From: Candidatus Pullilachnospira stercoravium
GTDB taxonomy: Bacteria; Bacillota; Clostridia; Lachnospirales; Lachnospiraceae
Direction of reading: 5' to 3'
NCBI GenBank assembly: GCA_018713585.1
Contig: DVON01000043.1
Location: forward strand, 1 to 59,539
DNA: 59,539 nt
Shown here: positions 50,695 through 59,424 of the stretch, piece by piece
How positions within the stretch are numbered: position 1 is the stretch's first letter
Layout of the letters: each line of letters opens with the position of its first letter
Notes under the pieces: generated by a model
What the model was told of the DNA's origin: nothing
Database searches by the model: none
The model's input: only the letters and a program-made list of their open reading frames with translations
Position numbers and translations under genes: made by a program

Positions 50695-51513
50695 TTGAGT
50701 GAATGGCTGAAACCATTGATTCAAAGAGCTTTTCTGGAGATTCTGGATTATGACTATCAGGTGAGGACAGAGATGAATCAGCGAAACAGAGAACTTCCCT
50801 GCTGCGTCATGTCTTATCTGAAAAAAGGTGAGGCGCTTTTACGGGTGGACGGTGCGGAGTATTATTGTACGGCAGGTGACGCAATTTTTGTACCGCCGCA
50901 TGTGGTGCATGACCACATCAAAACCTCCAGGCAGGAAGCGGAATTTCTCTGGTGGCATTTTAATTTCAGAACTGCCTATAATATGGATGTTCTGAATCTT
51001 CTGAAGCTTCCCTATCGGGTACACATGGAGAACTATGCGGAATTTGAAGAGAAATTTTTTGCGTACATGAAAGCCATTGAAAATGAAAAGACCATTGCAG
51101 ATATGATCTATAAAAATGCCAAAGCACTGGAGGTGCTGGCCTGTATTTTCGACAGCTTTCTCCGTTGCCAGAAAACGCAGATGGCGACAGATATTCCCGC
51201 AGTGTTCATAGACATCTTCAATGATATTTCAGAAAAGCCCCGGGCTGATTTGACATTGGGGAAACTCAGTGAGAAATATCATATGAACCCGACCTATATT
51301 TCCAATAAATTTAAGGAATGTTTTGGTGTTTCACCCATAGTACTGCAGAAAAATATGCTGCTGGAGAGAGCGAAGGATTATCTGGTTTCCTCCGGTATGA
51401 GTATTGGGGAGATTGCGGATGAACTGCATTTCAGCGATCATGCGGTGTTTACCAGGTTTTTTACGGAGAAAGCGGGGATATCACCGAAAAAATATCGGAA
51501 TACCAGTTCGTAA
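50695..51513 (+). CDS. AraC-family transcriptional regulator
   Basis: A 272-residue regulator. The N-terminal cupin-like domain (about 35-110, with YYCTAGDAIFVPPHVVHDH) probably binds the sugar. The C-terminal domain has two helix-turn-helix units (LGKLSEKYHMNPTYISNKFK and IGEIADELHFSDHAVFTRFF) and ends in the family's ISPKKYR. The start is TTG at 50695 with AAGGAGG 8 bases upstream. It is the last gene of the sugar cluster and is the natural candidate to control the promoter near 45294. A strong terminator follows. Confidence 0.92.
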   Translation: MSEWLKPLIQRAFLEILDYDYQVRTEMNQRNRELPCCVMSYLKKGEALLRVDGAEYYCTAGDAIFVPPHVVHDHIKTSRQEAEFLWWHFNFRTAYNMDVLNLLKLPYRVHMENYAEFEEKFFAYMKAIENEKTIADMIYKNAKALEVLACIFDSFLRCQKTQMATDIPAVFIDIFNDISEKPRADLTLGKLSEKYHMNPTYISNKFKECFGVSPIVLQKNMLLERAKDYLVSSGMSIGEIADELHFSDHAVFTRFFTEKAGISPKKYRNTSS

Positions 51514-51530
51514 GACATTTGTTGGTAAAA

Positions 51531-51569
51531 AACAGGAGGAATTGTGTAACAGCGGTTCCTCCTGTTTTC
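51531..51569 (+). terminator. terminator of the sugar cluster
   Basis: AACAGGAGGAA (51531-51541) pairs perfectly with TTCCTCCTGTT (51556-51566), then TTTC. Confidence 0.88.
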
Positions 51570-51584
51570 TGCTGTCGAAAATAA

Positions 51585-52202
51585 TTATTGCGTGACATGC
51601 TTTCGGTCCATCACTTTACAAAACACCACCGCCACACCCGTACTCACCGCTGTGGCCAGAATCGCCGGCCCCACGATGGCCGTGGGATCCGTACTCCCAT
51701 ACTGGGTCCGGTAGGCGATAATATTCACCGGAATCAGCTGCAGTGAAGAGATGTTGAGAATCAGGAAGGTACACATCTCATTTCCCGCAATTCCCTTTTT
51801 TCTTGCCGGCCCCGGCGCCTTGCCGGCCCTCCGCTCTTCCTCCAGTTTTCCCAGAGATTCCATGGCCTGAAGCCCCGCCGGGGTGGCCGCCCAGCCAAGC
51901 CCCAGGAAATTGGCGATCATATTGACCGCCATATGTTTCCGGGCAGGATGTCCGGCGGGGAGCGAGGGAAAGAGAAAACTCATCAGAGGCCCCATTTTTT
52001 TCAGCATCTGGTCAATGAGGTCGGAATTTTCCGCAATCCGCATGATGCCCGTCCATAAGGCGGTAACACCGGCCATGACGATGCAGAGGTTTACCGCCTC
52101 CCGGGAAGATTCCACGGCTGCTTCGGTTACGGCTTTCAGATTTCCGGTGGCTGTGCCGTACAGGATACCCAGAAGGATCATGCCGCCCCAGAGATAATTC
52201 AT
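51585..52202 (-). CDS. spmA: spore maturation protein A (nucleoside-recognition/Gate domain)
   Basis: A 205-residue membrane protein with about five helices. The Gate-domain core reads IVMAGVTALWTGIMRIAENS, and the SpmA-type segment NMIANFLGLGWAATPAGLQAM is clear. SpmA and SpmB work together in spore core dehydration in Bacillus and Clostridium. Here no spmB follows: the adjacent downstream space holds only the terminator of the convergent AraC gene. Either spmB lies elsewhere, or SpmA acts alone. AGGAGC precedes the ATG at a slightly long distance. Confidence 0.88.
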   Translation of the reverse strand: MNYLWGGMILLGILYGTATGNLKAVTEAAVESSREAVNLCIVMAGVTALWTGIMRIAENSDLIDQMLKKMGPLMSFLFPSLPAGHPARKHMAVNMIANFLGLGWAATPAGLQAMESLGKLEEERRAGKAPGPARKKGIAGNEMCTFLILNISSLQLIPVNIIAYRTQYGSTDPTAIVGPAILATAVSTGVAVVFCKVMDRKHVTQ

Positions 52203-52363
52203 ATTTCATTTGCTCCTGTGCTGTTGTTACTATCAGTGTATTTGCGGGAAAGCAAAGATATGACGGGAAGGAAAGGGGCATCCCGCGGCGGAACGGATTA
52301 CCGTTGCAGTGGAATGCCCGTTGCTTCCAGGGAAAAGCGTGTTCGGAAAATGGAAATAATCGC

Positions 52364-52392
52364 TTGACAGATGAAAAAAACAGGCATATCAT
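52364..52392 (+). promoter_or_regulatory. promoter-like sequence pointing antisense into the HTH regulator gene
   Basis: Perfect TTGACA (52364-52369), 17 bases, TATCAT (52387-52392). No plus-strand gene follows. About 15 bases downstream is the small palindrome ATGGGATAACATCCCAT, and transcription would run into the 3' end of the minus-strand gene at 52454. It could make an antisense RNA or be accidental. Confidence 0.4.
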
Positions 52393-52453
52393 GAAGGTAC
52401 AATTCTTATGGGATAACATCCCATTCCAGATTTTCCCTGTTTGATAATTCAGT

Positions 52454-53950
52454 TCAGAAACTTGTACCGGCCTGCCGGGTGATTTTTGTCGCGGAGGTCA
52501 TGCGTCTGCTGTACTGCAGAATGATATTCTGCAGGAAATCCGCGGTTTCTTCCTGGCTGCAGATCATGCTACATTCCTTCAATGAATGTGAAAAATCATA
52601 AAAAGCAGTCAGAAGATTCTGCTCTTTCAAAACGAGATACAACAGGTGACCGCTGCAGTCGCTGAACACCATATATCCATATCCCATGGAAGTGTAAAGG
52701 TGCAGGTTGGACGGAAATTTATCCAGAACCTCCCCGAACAGGCGGAATTTTTTTCCGGACAGCAACTGTTCCCGGTATTTTTTCAGAAGATAGATCCGAT
52801 CCGGCATGCTAAGGGGTGTGTAGAGATCTTTCGGGCACTCATGAAATTTTCCTGTTTCCATAAAGGACAGGACCCCCTCTTTTGAAAAATAATTATGCAG
52901 ATTGCTGGACGAGACAGAGTCCAGATATTTTTTCAGCATTAGAATCAGTGACTGACGGTTTGGAAGATCCTTTACCACATAGCGCTCCAGCATATCGCCT
53001 GTCAGAAGCGGAAGCAGACAGGGTTCGGCGCTCAGTCCGTAAATATGCGAGGTTTCTGTCAGAAACATCGGAAGATTTTTCAGATGAGCATCCAGAACAG
53101 AGGAAAAGGAAATCGTCAGCGGAGTGGCAATCTTTTTCAAATCCTCAAAGCGTTTCTGAAGAAGGTCAACAAGATCCCTGCGGGTAAACAGGATGCCGCT
53201 TTTCAGATCGCTGGTGCAGACCACAGCCGCTGTTTCCGTCAGAAATACACACGGCATGAAGTTCATGTTGTTAAAATGCGAATTCACATCATCATAATAG
53301 TAGTAGGGCTGATAATCGTAGTTGTTTCCGTAAAAAGGAATGATACGTTTCAGACACTGAAGATTATAATCATTTTGTGACCGGATGAGACTCCGGCTGT
53401 TGGTGATGCACAAAATATGATGAAAACGCAGAGAGGTCGCGCTGTGCGGAAGCGCAGCGGCAATATTCAGCGATTCCAGATGTTCCGGCTGAGCGATTAC
53501 CCGTATGATGCCGTCCGGTCTGGCGGTTGCCTGCCGCAGAATTTTATGAATAACGGAAGATGTCTGCAGCTGGCTGGTCAGCGGATAGGTATTCTGATCA
53601 TCAGCAGCCAGAGAAAGCCGGAATTGAGAAACATCGATGGAATGAAAGGAAGAAATCCTTTGAATCTCCTGAAAATCAAGAATAAATTTCACCACATTTT
53701 GACGCCGGTAATACACTTCCGAGCCGGTTTTGGTAATCAGATAGGCGGTCATAAGCTCTTTGGTTTCCAGCGGATTCAGGTTGATAAATTCCGCGATTTT
53801 CTGAACCTGTTCCCTGGAAGAAGGCGCTCTTTTCCCGTTGATCAGCTTATACATTGTGGATCTGTCCAGTTCACAGTACCCGGTCAGCGCGCTGACATTT
53901 ACATCTCTGGACTTTATAAGAAGAGACAACAAATCTGAAAATTCTGACAT
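52454..53950 (-). CDS. large helix-turn-helix (XRE-type) regulator of unknown ligand
   Basis: A 498-residue protein. The first 65 residues form a Cro/cI-type helix-turn-helix (LTGYCELDRSTMYKLINGKR). The remaining 430 residues have no motif I can name; they are rich in aromatic residues in the middle (NNYDYQPYYYYDDVNSHF). There is no membrane segment. GGGGGGA precedes the ATG. The gene is divergent from the protease-FHA gene, with about 195 bases between start codons and its own promoter at 53993-54021, so it is a candidate regulator of the signalling cluster. That role is inferred from position only. Confidence 0.8.
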   Translation of the reverse strand: MSEFSDLLSLLIKSRDVNVSALTGYCELDRSTMYKLINGKRAPSSREQVQKIAEFINLNPLETKELMTAYLITKTGSEVYYRRQNVVKFILDFQEIQRISSFHSIDVSQFRLSLAADDQNTYPLTSQLQTSSVIHKILRQATARPDGIIRVIAQPEHLESLNIAAALPHSATSLRFHHILCITNSRSLIRSQNDYNLQCLKRIIPFYGNNYDYQPYYYYDDVNSHFNNMNFMPCVFLTETAAVVCTSDLKSGILFTRRDLVDLLQKRFEDLKKIATPLTISFSSVLDAHLKNLPMFLTETSHIYGLSAEPCLLPLLTGDMLERYVVKDLPNRQSLILMLKKYLDSVSSSNLHNYFSKEGVLSFMETGKFHECPKDLYTPLSMPDRIYLLKKYREQLLSGKKFRLFGEVLDKFPSNLHLYTSMGYGYMVFSDCSGHLLYLVLKEQNLLTAFYDFSHSLKECSMICSQEETADFLQNIILQYSRRMTSATKITRQAGTSF

Positions 53951-53992
53951 AAAATCCCCCCAACTTTTGCCTTGCTTTATTATTGCTCTGAT

Positions 53993-54021
53993 AGAATAGA
54001 AAAAATTTGTCGAAATGTAAA
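53993..54021 (-). promoter_or_regulatory. promoter of the large HTH regulator
   Basis: On the minus strand TTTACA (54021-54016), 17 bases, TATTCT (53998-53993). The divergent side has no strong promoter, but a 13-base near-palindrome with arms GCGT/ACGC (54103-54115) lies just before the protease-FHA gene and could be an operator. Confidence 0.6.
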
Positions 54022-54145
54022 GAAAAAATAAGAAAAAAATCTGCCCACAAAAAGTGCCACATATTGTTTTTTCGATGGAAAAAGCTTAAAAAAATATAAA
54101 TGGCGTTTTATACGCAGAGAAGTGAGGCAAGAAGGAGGAAGTAGT

Positions 54146-55846
54146 ATGAAAAAAAGAGGAAAGCGGGCAATTCTGCTGTCAATTTTCACATGCCTGTTTC
54201 TGCTGCTGTCAGTACCGGCTGCGGCAGATGAAGTGGACAACGTCAATGCAGTGAGAAACGGTGTGCTGGCAGTAAACCTGGTTTATGTGGATGACGCGGG
54301 AAATGGTCATCTGCTTCAGGGAGGCAGCGGATTTCTGATTAATGAGCAGAACCTGATTACCAACCAGCATGTGGTGAGCATGGACAGCGCCACAAAAGAA
54401 GCCGCAAATGAAGAATTTGGAGTGGATTTCAACGACTCAAAGGTCAATGTGGAGATCCAGGTGGTGGTACAGCGTGATGTGGTGGTGGAAGCCACAGTAA
54501 CCACCAGCAGTGAGGCCATGGACTTCGCGGTACTGGAGCTGAGCGATCCCATCTATGACAGAAATCCCCTGACGCTGGGAGACAGCGACAATGTGGGGGA
54601 GGCACAGACGGTATATGCGCTGGGATTCCCTTCCAGAGATCAGTGGACACAGGATTTCAGTTATTTTACCAGCAGTGATGTGTCTGTCACCAACGGTATT
54701 GTGTCGAAGAAACAGCAGACCAACGGCGTTCCCACCATCAAGCACAGCGCCACGCTGGCAGCCGGAAATTCCGGCGGACCGCTGGTGAATGCGGAAGGCG
54801 AGGTAATCGGCGTGAACTTTGGAACGGTCACTGATAATCAGTCGGCCGGCGGCGATTACTTTGCCGTTGAGATCAATGAGATCAAGGGCGTCCTGGACGC
54901 CATGGGCGTAATCTACAATGAAGGAGGTGCCGCTCCGGAGATCACTGCGGCACCGGAACAGGATCCGGCTGTAACGGAAACACCGGAGGAAGAACCGGAA
55001 CAGGATCCGGTGGACAAATCCGCATTGGAAAGCGCCATTGCCGAGGCGGAGGCCGTTGATGCTTCCTCTTATACCACCCAGAGCTACGGCCTACTGGAAG
55101 AACAGCTGGACAAGGCGAAGAATGTCAATGCTGACGCCAACGCATCGCAGGAATCTGTGGATTCGGCCGCGGAGCAGCTGAGCGAGGCAATCAGCGGCCT
55201 GGAGGAGAACCAGGGACTGGGCATCTGGCTGTGGGTAATCATCGGCGCGGCGGCGATTATCGTAATTGTGATTATTATTATTGTGGCAGTAAGTATTTCC
55301 GGAAAGAAGAAAAAAGCGCCTGTGTCCGGAGGACCGTACAGCGGCGGACCGGCCATTGCGCCCGGACCGTCAGGAGCACGCCCGCAGCAGGGACCGGGTG
55401 TGGTGCCGCCGGCAGGTATGCATCATGAGATGCCGCCTCAGCCGCAGCCTTACCGTCCGGCTCCTCAGCCGGCAGATATCGGCGCGGGAGAGACCACGCT
55501 GCTCAATGAAGGCGCAGGGGAGACCACGCTGCTGGGAGCATCCGCAGCGGGAGCGGCATTCCTGATCCGGAAAAAGAACAGAGAAAAGGTGTCCATTACC
55601 GGACAGTCTTTCACCATGGGTAAGGAGAGAAGCAGAGTGAACTACTGCGTTTCGGGAAATACTTCTGTCAGCAGATGTCATGCGAGAATCACCCGCAAGG
55701 GCGCGCAGTATTTCATCAGCGACATGAATTCCACCAACTTTACCTATGTCAACAACAGCAAGCTGATGCCGGGACAGGAGGTCATGCTGAATAACAACGA
55801 TGTGATCCGCCTGGCAGACGAAGAGTTTGAGTTTCATTTAGGATAA
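54146..55846 (+). CDS. transmembrane protein: extracellular trypsin-like protease + cytoplasmic FHA domain
   Basis: A 566-residue membrane protein. The signal peptide spans 1-27. The S1/HtrA-like protease domain is about 35-255, with catalytic His75 (TNQHVV), Asp126 (EAMDFAVL) and Ser209 (AAGNSGGP). An acidic Pro/Glu linker follows (263-290), then a FIVAR-like helical repeat (291-352) and a transmembrane helix (359-384). The cytoplasmic part has a Pro/Gly-rich linker (390-445), two copies of GAGETTLL (447-463), and an FHA domain (about 478-566) with the phosphothreonine-binding Ser509-x-x-His512 and Asn residues in DMNSTNFTYVN. The protease faces outward and the phosphothreonine reader inward. 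The gene is first of a cluster with PP2C and Ser/Thr kinase genes, so it is probably both substrate and effector of that pair. AAGGAGG lies before the ATG at 54146. Confidence 0.9.
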   Translation: MKKRGKRAILLSIFTCLFLLLSVPAAADEVDNVNAVRNGVLAVNLVYVDDAGNGHLLQGGSGFLINEQNLITNQHVVSMDSATKEAANEEFGVDFNDSKVNVEIQVVVQRDVVVEATVTTSSEAMDFAVLELSDPIYDRNPLTLGDSDNVGEAQTVYALGFPSRDQWTQDFSYFTSSDVSVTNGIVSKKQQTNGVPTIKHSATLAAGNSGGPLVNAEGEVIGVNFGTVTDNQSAGGDYFAVEINEIKGVLDAMGVIYNEGGAAPEITAAPEQDPAVTETPEEEPEQDPVDKSALESAIAEAEAVDASSYTTQSYGLLEEQLDKAKNVNADANASQESVDSAAEQLSEAISGLEENQGLGIWLWVIIGAAAIIVIVIIIIVAVSISGKKKKAPVSGGPYSGGPAIAPGPSGARPQQGPGVVPPAGMHHEMPPQPQPYRPAPQPADIGAGETTLLNEGAGETTLLGASAAGAAFLIRKKNREKVSITGQSFTMGKERSRVNYCVSGNTSVSRCHARITRKGAQYFISDMNSTNFTYVNNSKLMPGQEVMLNNNDVIRLADEEFEFHLG

Positions 55847-55850
55847 GCAT

Positions 55851-56618
55851 ATGAATTATTTAACAGCGGTACATACAGATGTAGGAATCAAAAAAGCAAC
55901 CAATCAGGACTCACTGTTTTTGGAAACCGCTGCTACGGATTACGGCAGGGTTGTCCTTGCCGTAATCTGTGACGGCATGGGCGGCCTCGCAAAAGGTGAG
56001 GTCGCCAGCGCTGTCTTAGTGAGAGATTTCGCGGACTGGTTTCACAGAGTATTTCCTGGACTTCTGTACGGGGGACTGACCCCGGAGACGGTGAAGGAGA
56101 GCTGGGAGCGGCTCATCCTTGACACCAATCAGAAGATCACGGAATATGGCCTGAATCTTCATGTGAGTCTGGGCACCACGGTGACGGCCCTGCTGCTGGT
56201 GGACGGAACCTACTTCATCATCAATGTGGGAGATTCCCGGGCATACCTGCTGGACGGCGGAATGAACCAGCTTACCGTGGATCAGACCTTTGTGCAGCGG
56301 GAAGTGGATATGGGAAGAATGACTCCGGAGGAGGCCAGGGTGAGCCCTCAGCGGAATGTGCTTCTGCAGTGCGTGGGGGCCAGCGGCGTCATTGAGCCGG
56401 ATTTTTATGTGGGGCAGTACCGGCAGGATCAGGTGTTCATGCTCTGCTCCGACGGATTCCGTCATGTGATTTCCCCGTCAGAATTTTACGAGCGGTTGAA
56501 TCCGGCGGTTCTCGCCACAGAAGAACGTATGAAAGAAAGCGCGGTTTATTTCACGGAGCTTAACAAGGCCAGAAATGAGACCGATAACATATCGGTGATT
56601 CTGATCCGCGTCTGCTGA
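55851..56618 (+). CDS. PP2C-family Ser/Thr protein phosphatase
   Basis: A 255-residue cytoplasmic phosphatase. Metal-site motifs are all present: NQDS (Asp20), VICDGMGG (Asp41, Gly42), NVGDSRAY, LCSDGFRH and ETDNISV. It should reverse phosphorylation by the adjacent kinase, as PrpC/Stp does for PrkC/Stk. It begins four bases after the FHA gene and ends ten bases before the kinase gene. The ribosome site is weak (AGGATA), implying translational coupling to the FHA gene. Confidence 0.94.
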   Translation: MNYLTAVHTDVGIKKATNQDSLFLETAATDYGRVVLAVICDGMGGLAKGEVASAVLVRDFADWFHRVFPGLLYGGLTPETVKESWERLILDTNQKITEYGLNLHVSLGTTVTALLLVDGTYFIINVGDSRAYLLDGGMNQLTVDQTFVQREVDMGRMTPEEARVSPQRNVLLQCVGASGVIEPDFYVGQYRQDQVFMLCSDGFRHVISPSEFYERLNPAVLATEERMKESAVYFTELNKARNETDNISVILIRVC

Positions 56619-56628
56619 GGAAAAGATT

Positions 56629-58437
56629 ATGCTTCAGATTGGATCAATTGTAGACGGAAAATACAAAATATTGAATAAAATCGGTCAGGGAGGCATGAGT
56701 GTTGTCTATCTGGCCATGAATGAGCGGGCCAACAAACAGTGGGCCATCAAGGAAGTACGGAAAGACGGCGTTCAGAATTTTGAAGTGGTCAAACAGGGGC
56801 TGATCGCGGAGACGGATCTGCTGAAAAAGCTGAACCATCCCAATCTTCCCAGCATCATCGACGTGATTGACGGTGACGGAACCTTCCTGATCGTCATGGA
56901 CTATATCGAGGGAAAATCTCTCAGCAGTATCCTGAAGGAATACGGGGCGCAGAGCCAGGAGGATGTGATCGACTGGTCAAAGCAGATGTGCGATGTGCTG
57001 GGCTATCTTCATTCCAGGCAGCCGCCCATTATTTACAGGGATATGAAGCCGGCCAACATTATGCTGAAGCCGGACGGGAAGGTGATGCTGATCGATTTCG
57101 GAACCGCCCGGGAGTTCAAGGAGAAGAGCGTGGCGGACACCACCTGCCTGGGAACGCAGGGATATGCGGCGCCGGAGCAGTACGGCGGACACGGACAGAC
57201 GGATGCCAGAACGGATATCTACTGTCTGGGAGCCACCATGTATCATCTGCTTACCGGGCATAATCCCAGCGAACCTCCCTATGAGATGTATCCCATCCGC
57301 TACTGGAATCCGGAACTTTCTTCAGGACTGGAAGAGATTGTTCTCAAATGTACCCAGCGGAATCCCAAGGACCGTTATCAGTCCTGCGCAGAGCTGATGT
57401 ACGCGCTGGAACATTACAATGAGCTGGACATCGAGTTTAAGCGTGCTCAGAATCGCAGGTGGAGAGCGTTCCTTACCACGGCGTCCATGGCGGTGGTGTT
57501 GGGAATCGGGGCCGTGGGATTTAAAACCGCGGAAAATACCACCACATCCAGCACCTATGACGCTTACCTGAAAGAAGCGGCCAGTCTGGCCACCACGGAT
57601 CCGGAAGAGAGTGTGTCATATTATACCAACGCCATCAATCTGAATCCTTCCCGGGGAGAAGCTTATGAGGAACTGCTGAATTTTTTCCTGTGGCAGAAAA
57701 ATGATACAGGAGATGCCGGACAGGATACGGGAAACGCCGCGGCCACCTGCGTCTTTGACAGCGAGGAGGAACAGGAGATCCGCCGGGCGCTGGGAATCAG
57801 CGGGGACAGCAGCCGCAGTAACGAGGAGTATCTGGAGGCCAATACGGACGATTACAACAAATTCGCCTATGATCTGGGCATCGCCTATTTCTATTCCTAT
57901 CAGGGAACCGGCAACAAGGCGGCTTCGCTGAAATGGCTGGGGATCGCCTCAGAGGCAGATCCCACGGCAGACCTCAATGAAAGAAATATTCAGCGGGCGG
58001 CCAATCTTTATAAAATTGCGGACTATTACGACAGCCTGGGCGTCCGCAATCAGGCGGGCGATTCCATGGTGTCTTTCTCTGACTACTGGTATGACCTGAC
58101 TAACATGGTACACCAGGAGATGGAGACCCGGGACAATAACGTGAACATGCTGCTGATTTTCAAGGAGGCCACCTCCCAGGTATTCAGCAAAGCGGCAGAG
58201 TTTAAAAATGCCGGCATCACCAGAGAGCAGATGGAAGAGGAACTGAGTCAGATCCGGGAGAGCCTGGATCAGATGGAAATCCTCACTGGCACGGCCAACG
58301 CAGAATATGAGGAAGAACTGCGGCAGACCGTGCAGAATAACGTGACGCTGGCGGAGAATAATCTGGAGGCGGTGTTTAACACCGGAAATATCGGACAGGG
58401 AGGAAGTAACGATGCAGCAGATTCAGCAGAAAATTGA
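56629..58437 (+). CDS. transmembrane Ser/Thr protein kinase with extracellular repeat domain
   Basis: A 602-residue Hanks-type kinase. The Gly-rich loop is IGQGGMSVVYLA, the ATP lysine Lys41, the catalytic loop YRDMKPANI (Asp138), the metal Asp156 in DFGTA, an activation loop with Thr171/172/176, then the APE motif (181-183). After a basic stretch, the transmembrane helix spans about 281-298. The remaining 300 residues are extracellular and helical, TPR-like (STYDAYLKEAASLATTDPEE), instead of the PASTA domains of PrkC, so the signal is probably not peptidoglycan muropeptide. The next gene overlaps its 3' end by 26 bases. Confidence 0.94.
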   Translation: MLQIGSIVDGKYKILNKIGQGGMSVVYLAMNERANKQWAIKEVRKDGVQNFEVVKQGLIAETDLLKKLNHPNLPSIIDVIDGDGTFLIVMDYIEGKSLSSILKEYGAQSQEDVIDWSKQMCDVLGYLHSRQPPIIYRDMKPANIMLKPDGKVMLIDFGTAREFKEKSVADTTCLGTQGYAAPEQYGGHGQTDARTDIYCLGATMYHLLTGHNPSEPPYEMYPIRYWNPELSSGLEEIVLKCTQRNPKDRYQSCAELMYALEHYNELDIEFKRAQNRRWRAFLTTASMAVVLGIGAVGFKTAENTTTSSTYDAYLKEAASLATTDPEESVSYYTNAINLNPSRGEAYEELLNFFLWQKNDTGDAGQDTGNAAATCVFDSEEEQEIRRALGISGDSSRSNEEYLEANTDDYNKFAYDLGIAYFYSYQGTGNKAASLKWLGIASEADPTADLNERNIQRAANLYKIADYYDSLGVRNQAGDSMVSFSDYWYDLTNMVHQEMETRDNNVNMLLIFKEATSQVFSKAAEFKNAGITREQMEEELSQIRESLDQMEILTGTANAEYEEELRQTVQNNVTLAENNLEAVFNTGNIGQGGSNDAADSAEN

Positions 58438-58912
58438 ATTGTTTCACAACCTGTATCTGGTCTGCCTGATCCTGTGTCTTGTGTGTCTGGCGCTTTCCAT
58501 CTTTTTCTTTTTCAAATTCGACATACGGAATATTTTCAATATCCGTACCGGAAGATCTGTGAAAAAGACAGTGAAGCAGATGGAAGAGCTGAATGCCAGA
58601 ACCGGCCAGCTGCGGCGGCCGGAGCTTCAGGGAACCAGCGGCAGTATCAGCAGACGGCTTTCCGGGCGGGTGAGAAAGGTCGCCATGAATGACCTGATTG
58701 AAAATCCTGCTTCCATGTCCGGCCAGACCGGACCGGCAACGCCCGTCTCCCTGGCTTCCAAGGAGGAATCCGGCGCTTCCGAGACAGAGCTGCTGCAGCC
58801 GGAGTACGGAGGCTATGATATCCGCCGGGCCCAGGAAGATGTGGATACAGGCCATGGTCCCTTCCGCCTGGAGTACGGCGTGATGCTGGTTCACACAGAG
58901 GAGAGGATCTGA
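58412..58912 (+). CDS. bitopic membrane protein with E-T-E-L-L motif, kinase cluster
   Basis: A 166-residue protein with one transmembrane helix (about 13-35) and a cytoplasmic tail by the positive-inside rule (basic residues at 46-55 and 69-90). The tail carries SETELL (Thr125), very similar to the GETTLL motifs of the FHA protein, in a Ser/Glu-rich context. The +3 residue is Leu, which FHA domains of the pT-x-x-(I/L/D) type accept. GGAGGAAG lies before the ATG inside the kinase gene (overlap 26 bases). No family is recognised. Its role as phospho-ligand of the FHA domain is a hypothesis. Confidence 0.78.
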   Translation: MQQIQQKIELFHNLYLVCLILCLVCLALSIFFFFKFDIRNIFNIRTGRSVKKTVKQMEELNARTGQLRRPELQGTSGSISRRLSGRVRKVAMNDLIENPASMSGQTGPATPVSLASKEESGASETELLQPEYGGYDIRRAQEDVDTGHGPFRLEYGVMLVHTEERI

Positions 58913-58917
58913 GCAAT

Positions 58918-59424
58918 ATGGATATAACGAGGGAAAAAATGAAAAAACAGATGGCAATTCCGGCCGGATGCTTCGCGCTGATTTCAGTGGCGGTTCTGCT
59001 GATTCCCTTTTCGGGAAGCGGTGAGACCGGCCTTCAGCGGGGAATGGGATATGCAGTGGGTGTACTGTTCTGGGCCGGGCTCATCGGCGGAATCGCTGTC
59101 TATGTGATAATGAACAGAAAATACCGCGCATTTCTCGCAGACAGCCCGGGAAGAAACCGAATCCCGGGAGTATTCCGGTTTTTCAGAAACCGGGCGGCTG
59201 TGGTGGTGGACTGCGTGATGATTATCAGCCTGCTGTGCGTCATTGCCGGAGCGGCCTGGCAGTCGCTGGGAACGGCGGCGGATTTGATTTTCTTATTTTT
59301 ACTGGTCACTTCCGTTTACCTGCATGTGCTGGTAAATGGAAATCTGTTTGCATATATCCTGGACACAGGAAAAACTGAGGAAAAGGAGAAGAGAAAGGAT
59401 GAAGAAGAAAAGGAGATTCAGTGA
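58918..59424 (+). CDS. four-helix membrane protein of the kinase cluster
   Basis: A 168-residue protein with four hydrophobic helices (about 12-30, 43-65, 92-112, 118-140) and a strongly charged C-terminal tail (TGKTEEKEKRKDEEEKE). No motif is recognised. It starts five bases after the previous gene; the ribosome site is a GAGGAG inside the end of that gene. Its 3' end overlaps the following secreted-protein gene by 26 bases. Conserved membership of the cluster suggests a membrane complex, but nothing in the sequence shows its role. Confidence 0.75.
   Translation: MDITREKMKKQMAIPAGCFALISVAVLLIPFSGSGETGLQRGMGYAVGVLFWAGLIGGIAVYVIMNRKYRAFLADSPGRNRIPGVFRFFRNRAAVVVDCVMIISLLCVIAGAAWQSLGTAADLIFLFLLVTSVYLHVLVNGNLFAYILDTGKTEEKEKRKDEEEKEIQ

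Noticed and set aside
52391-52444. 17-codon peptide frame (MKVQFLWDNIPFQIFPV) after the antisense promoter
   Set aside because: Its ATG overlaps the -10 box, so it would not be in the transcript, and there is no ribosome site.
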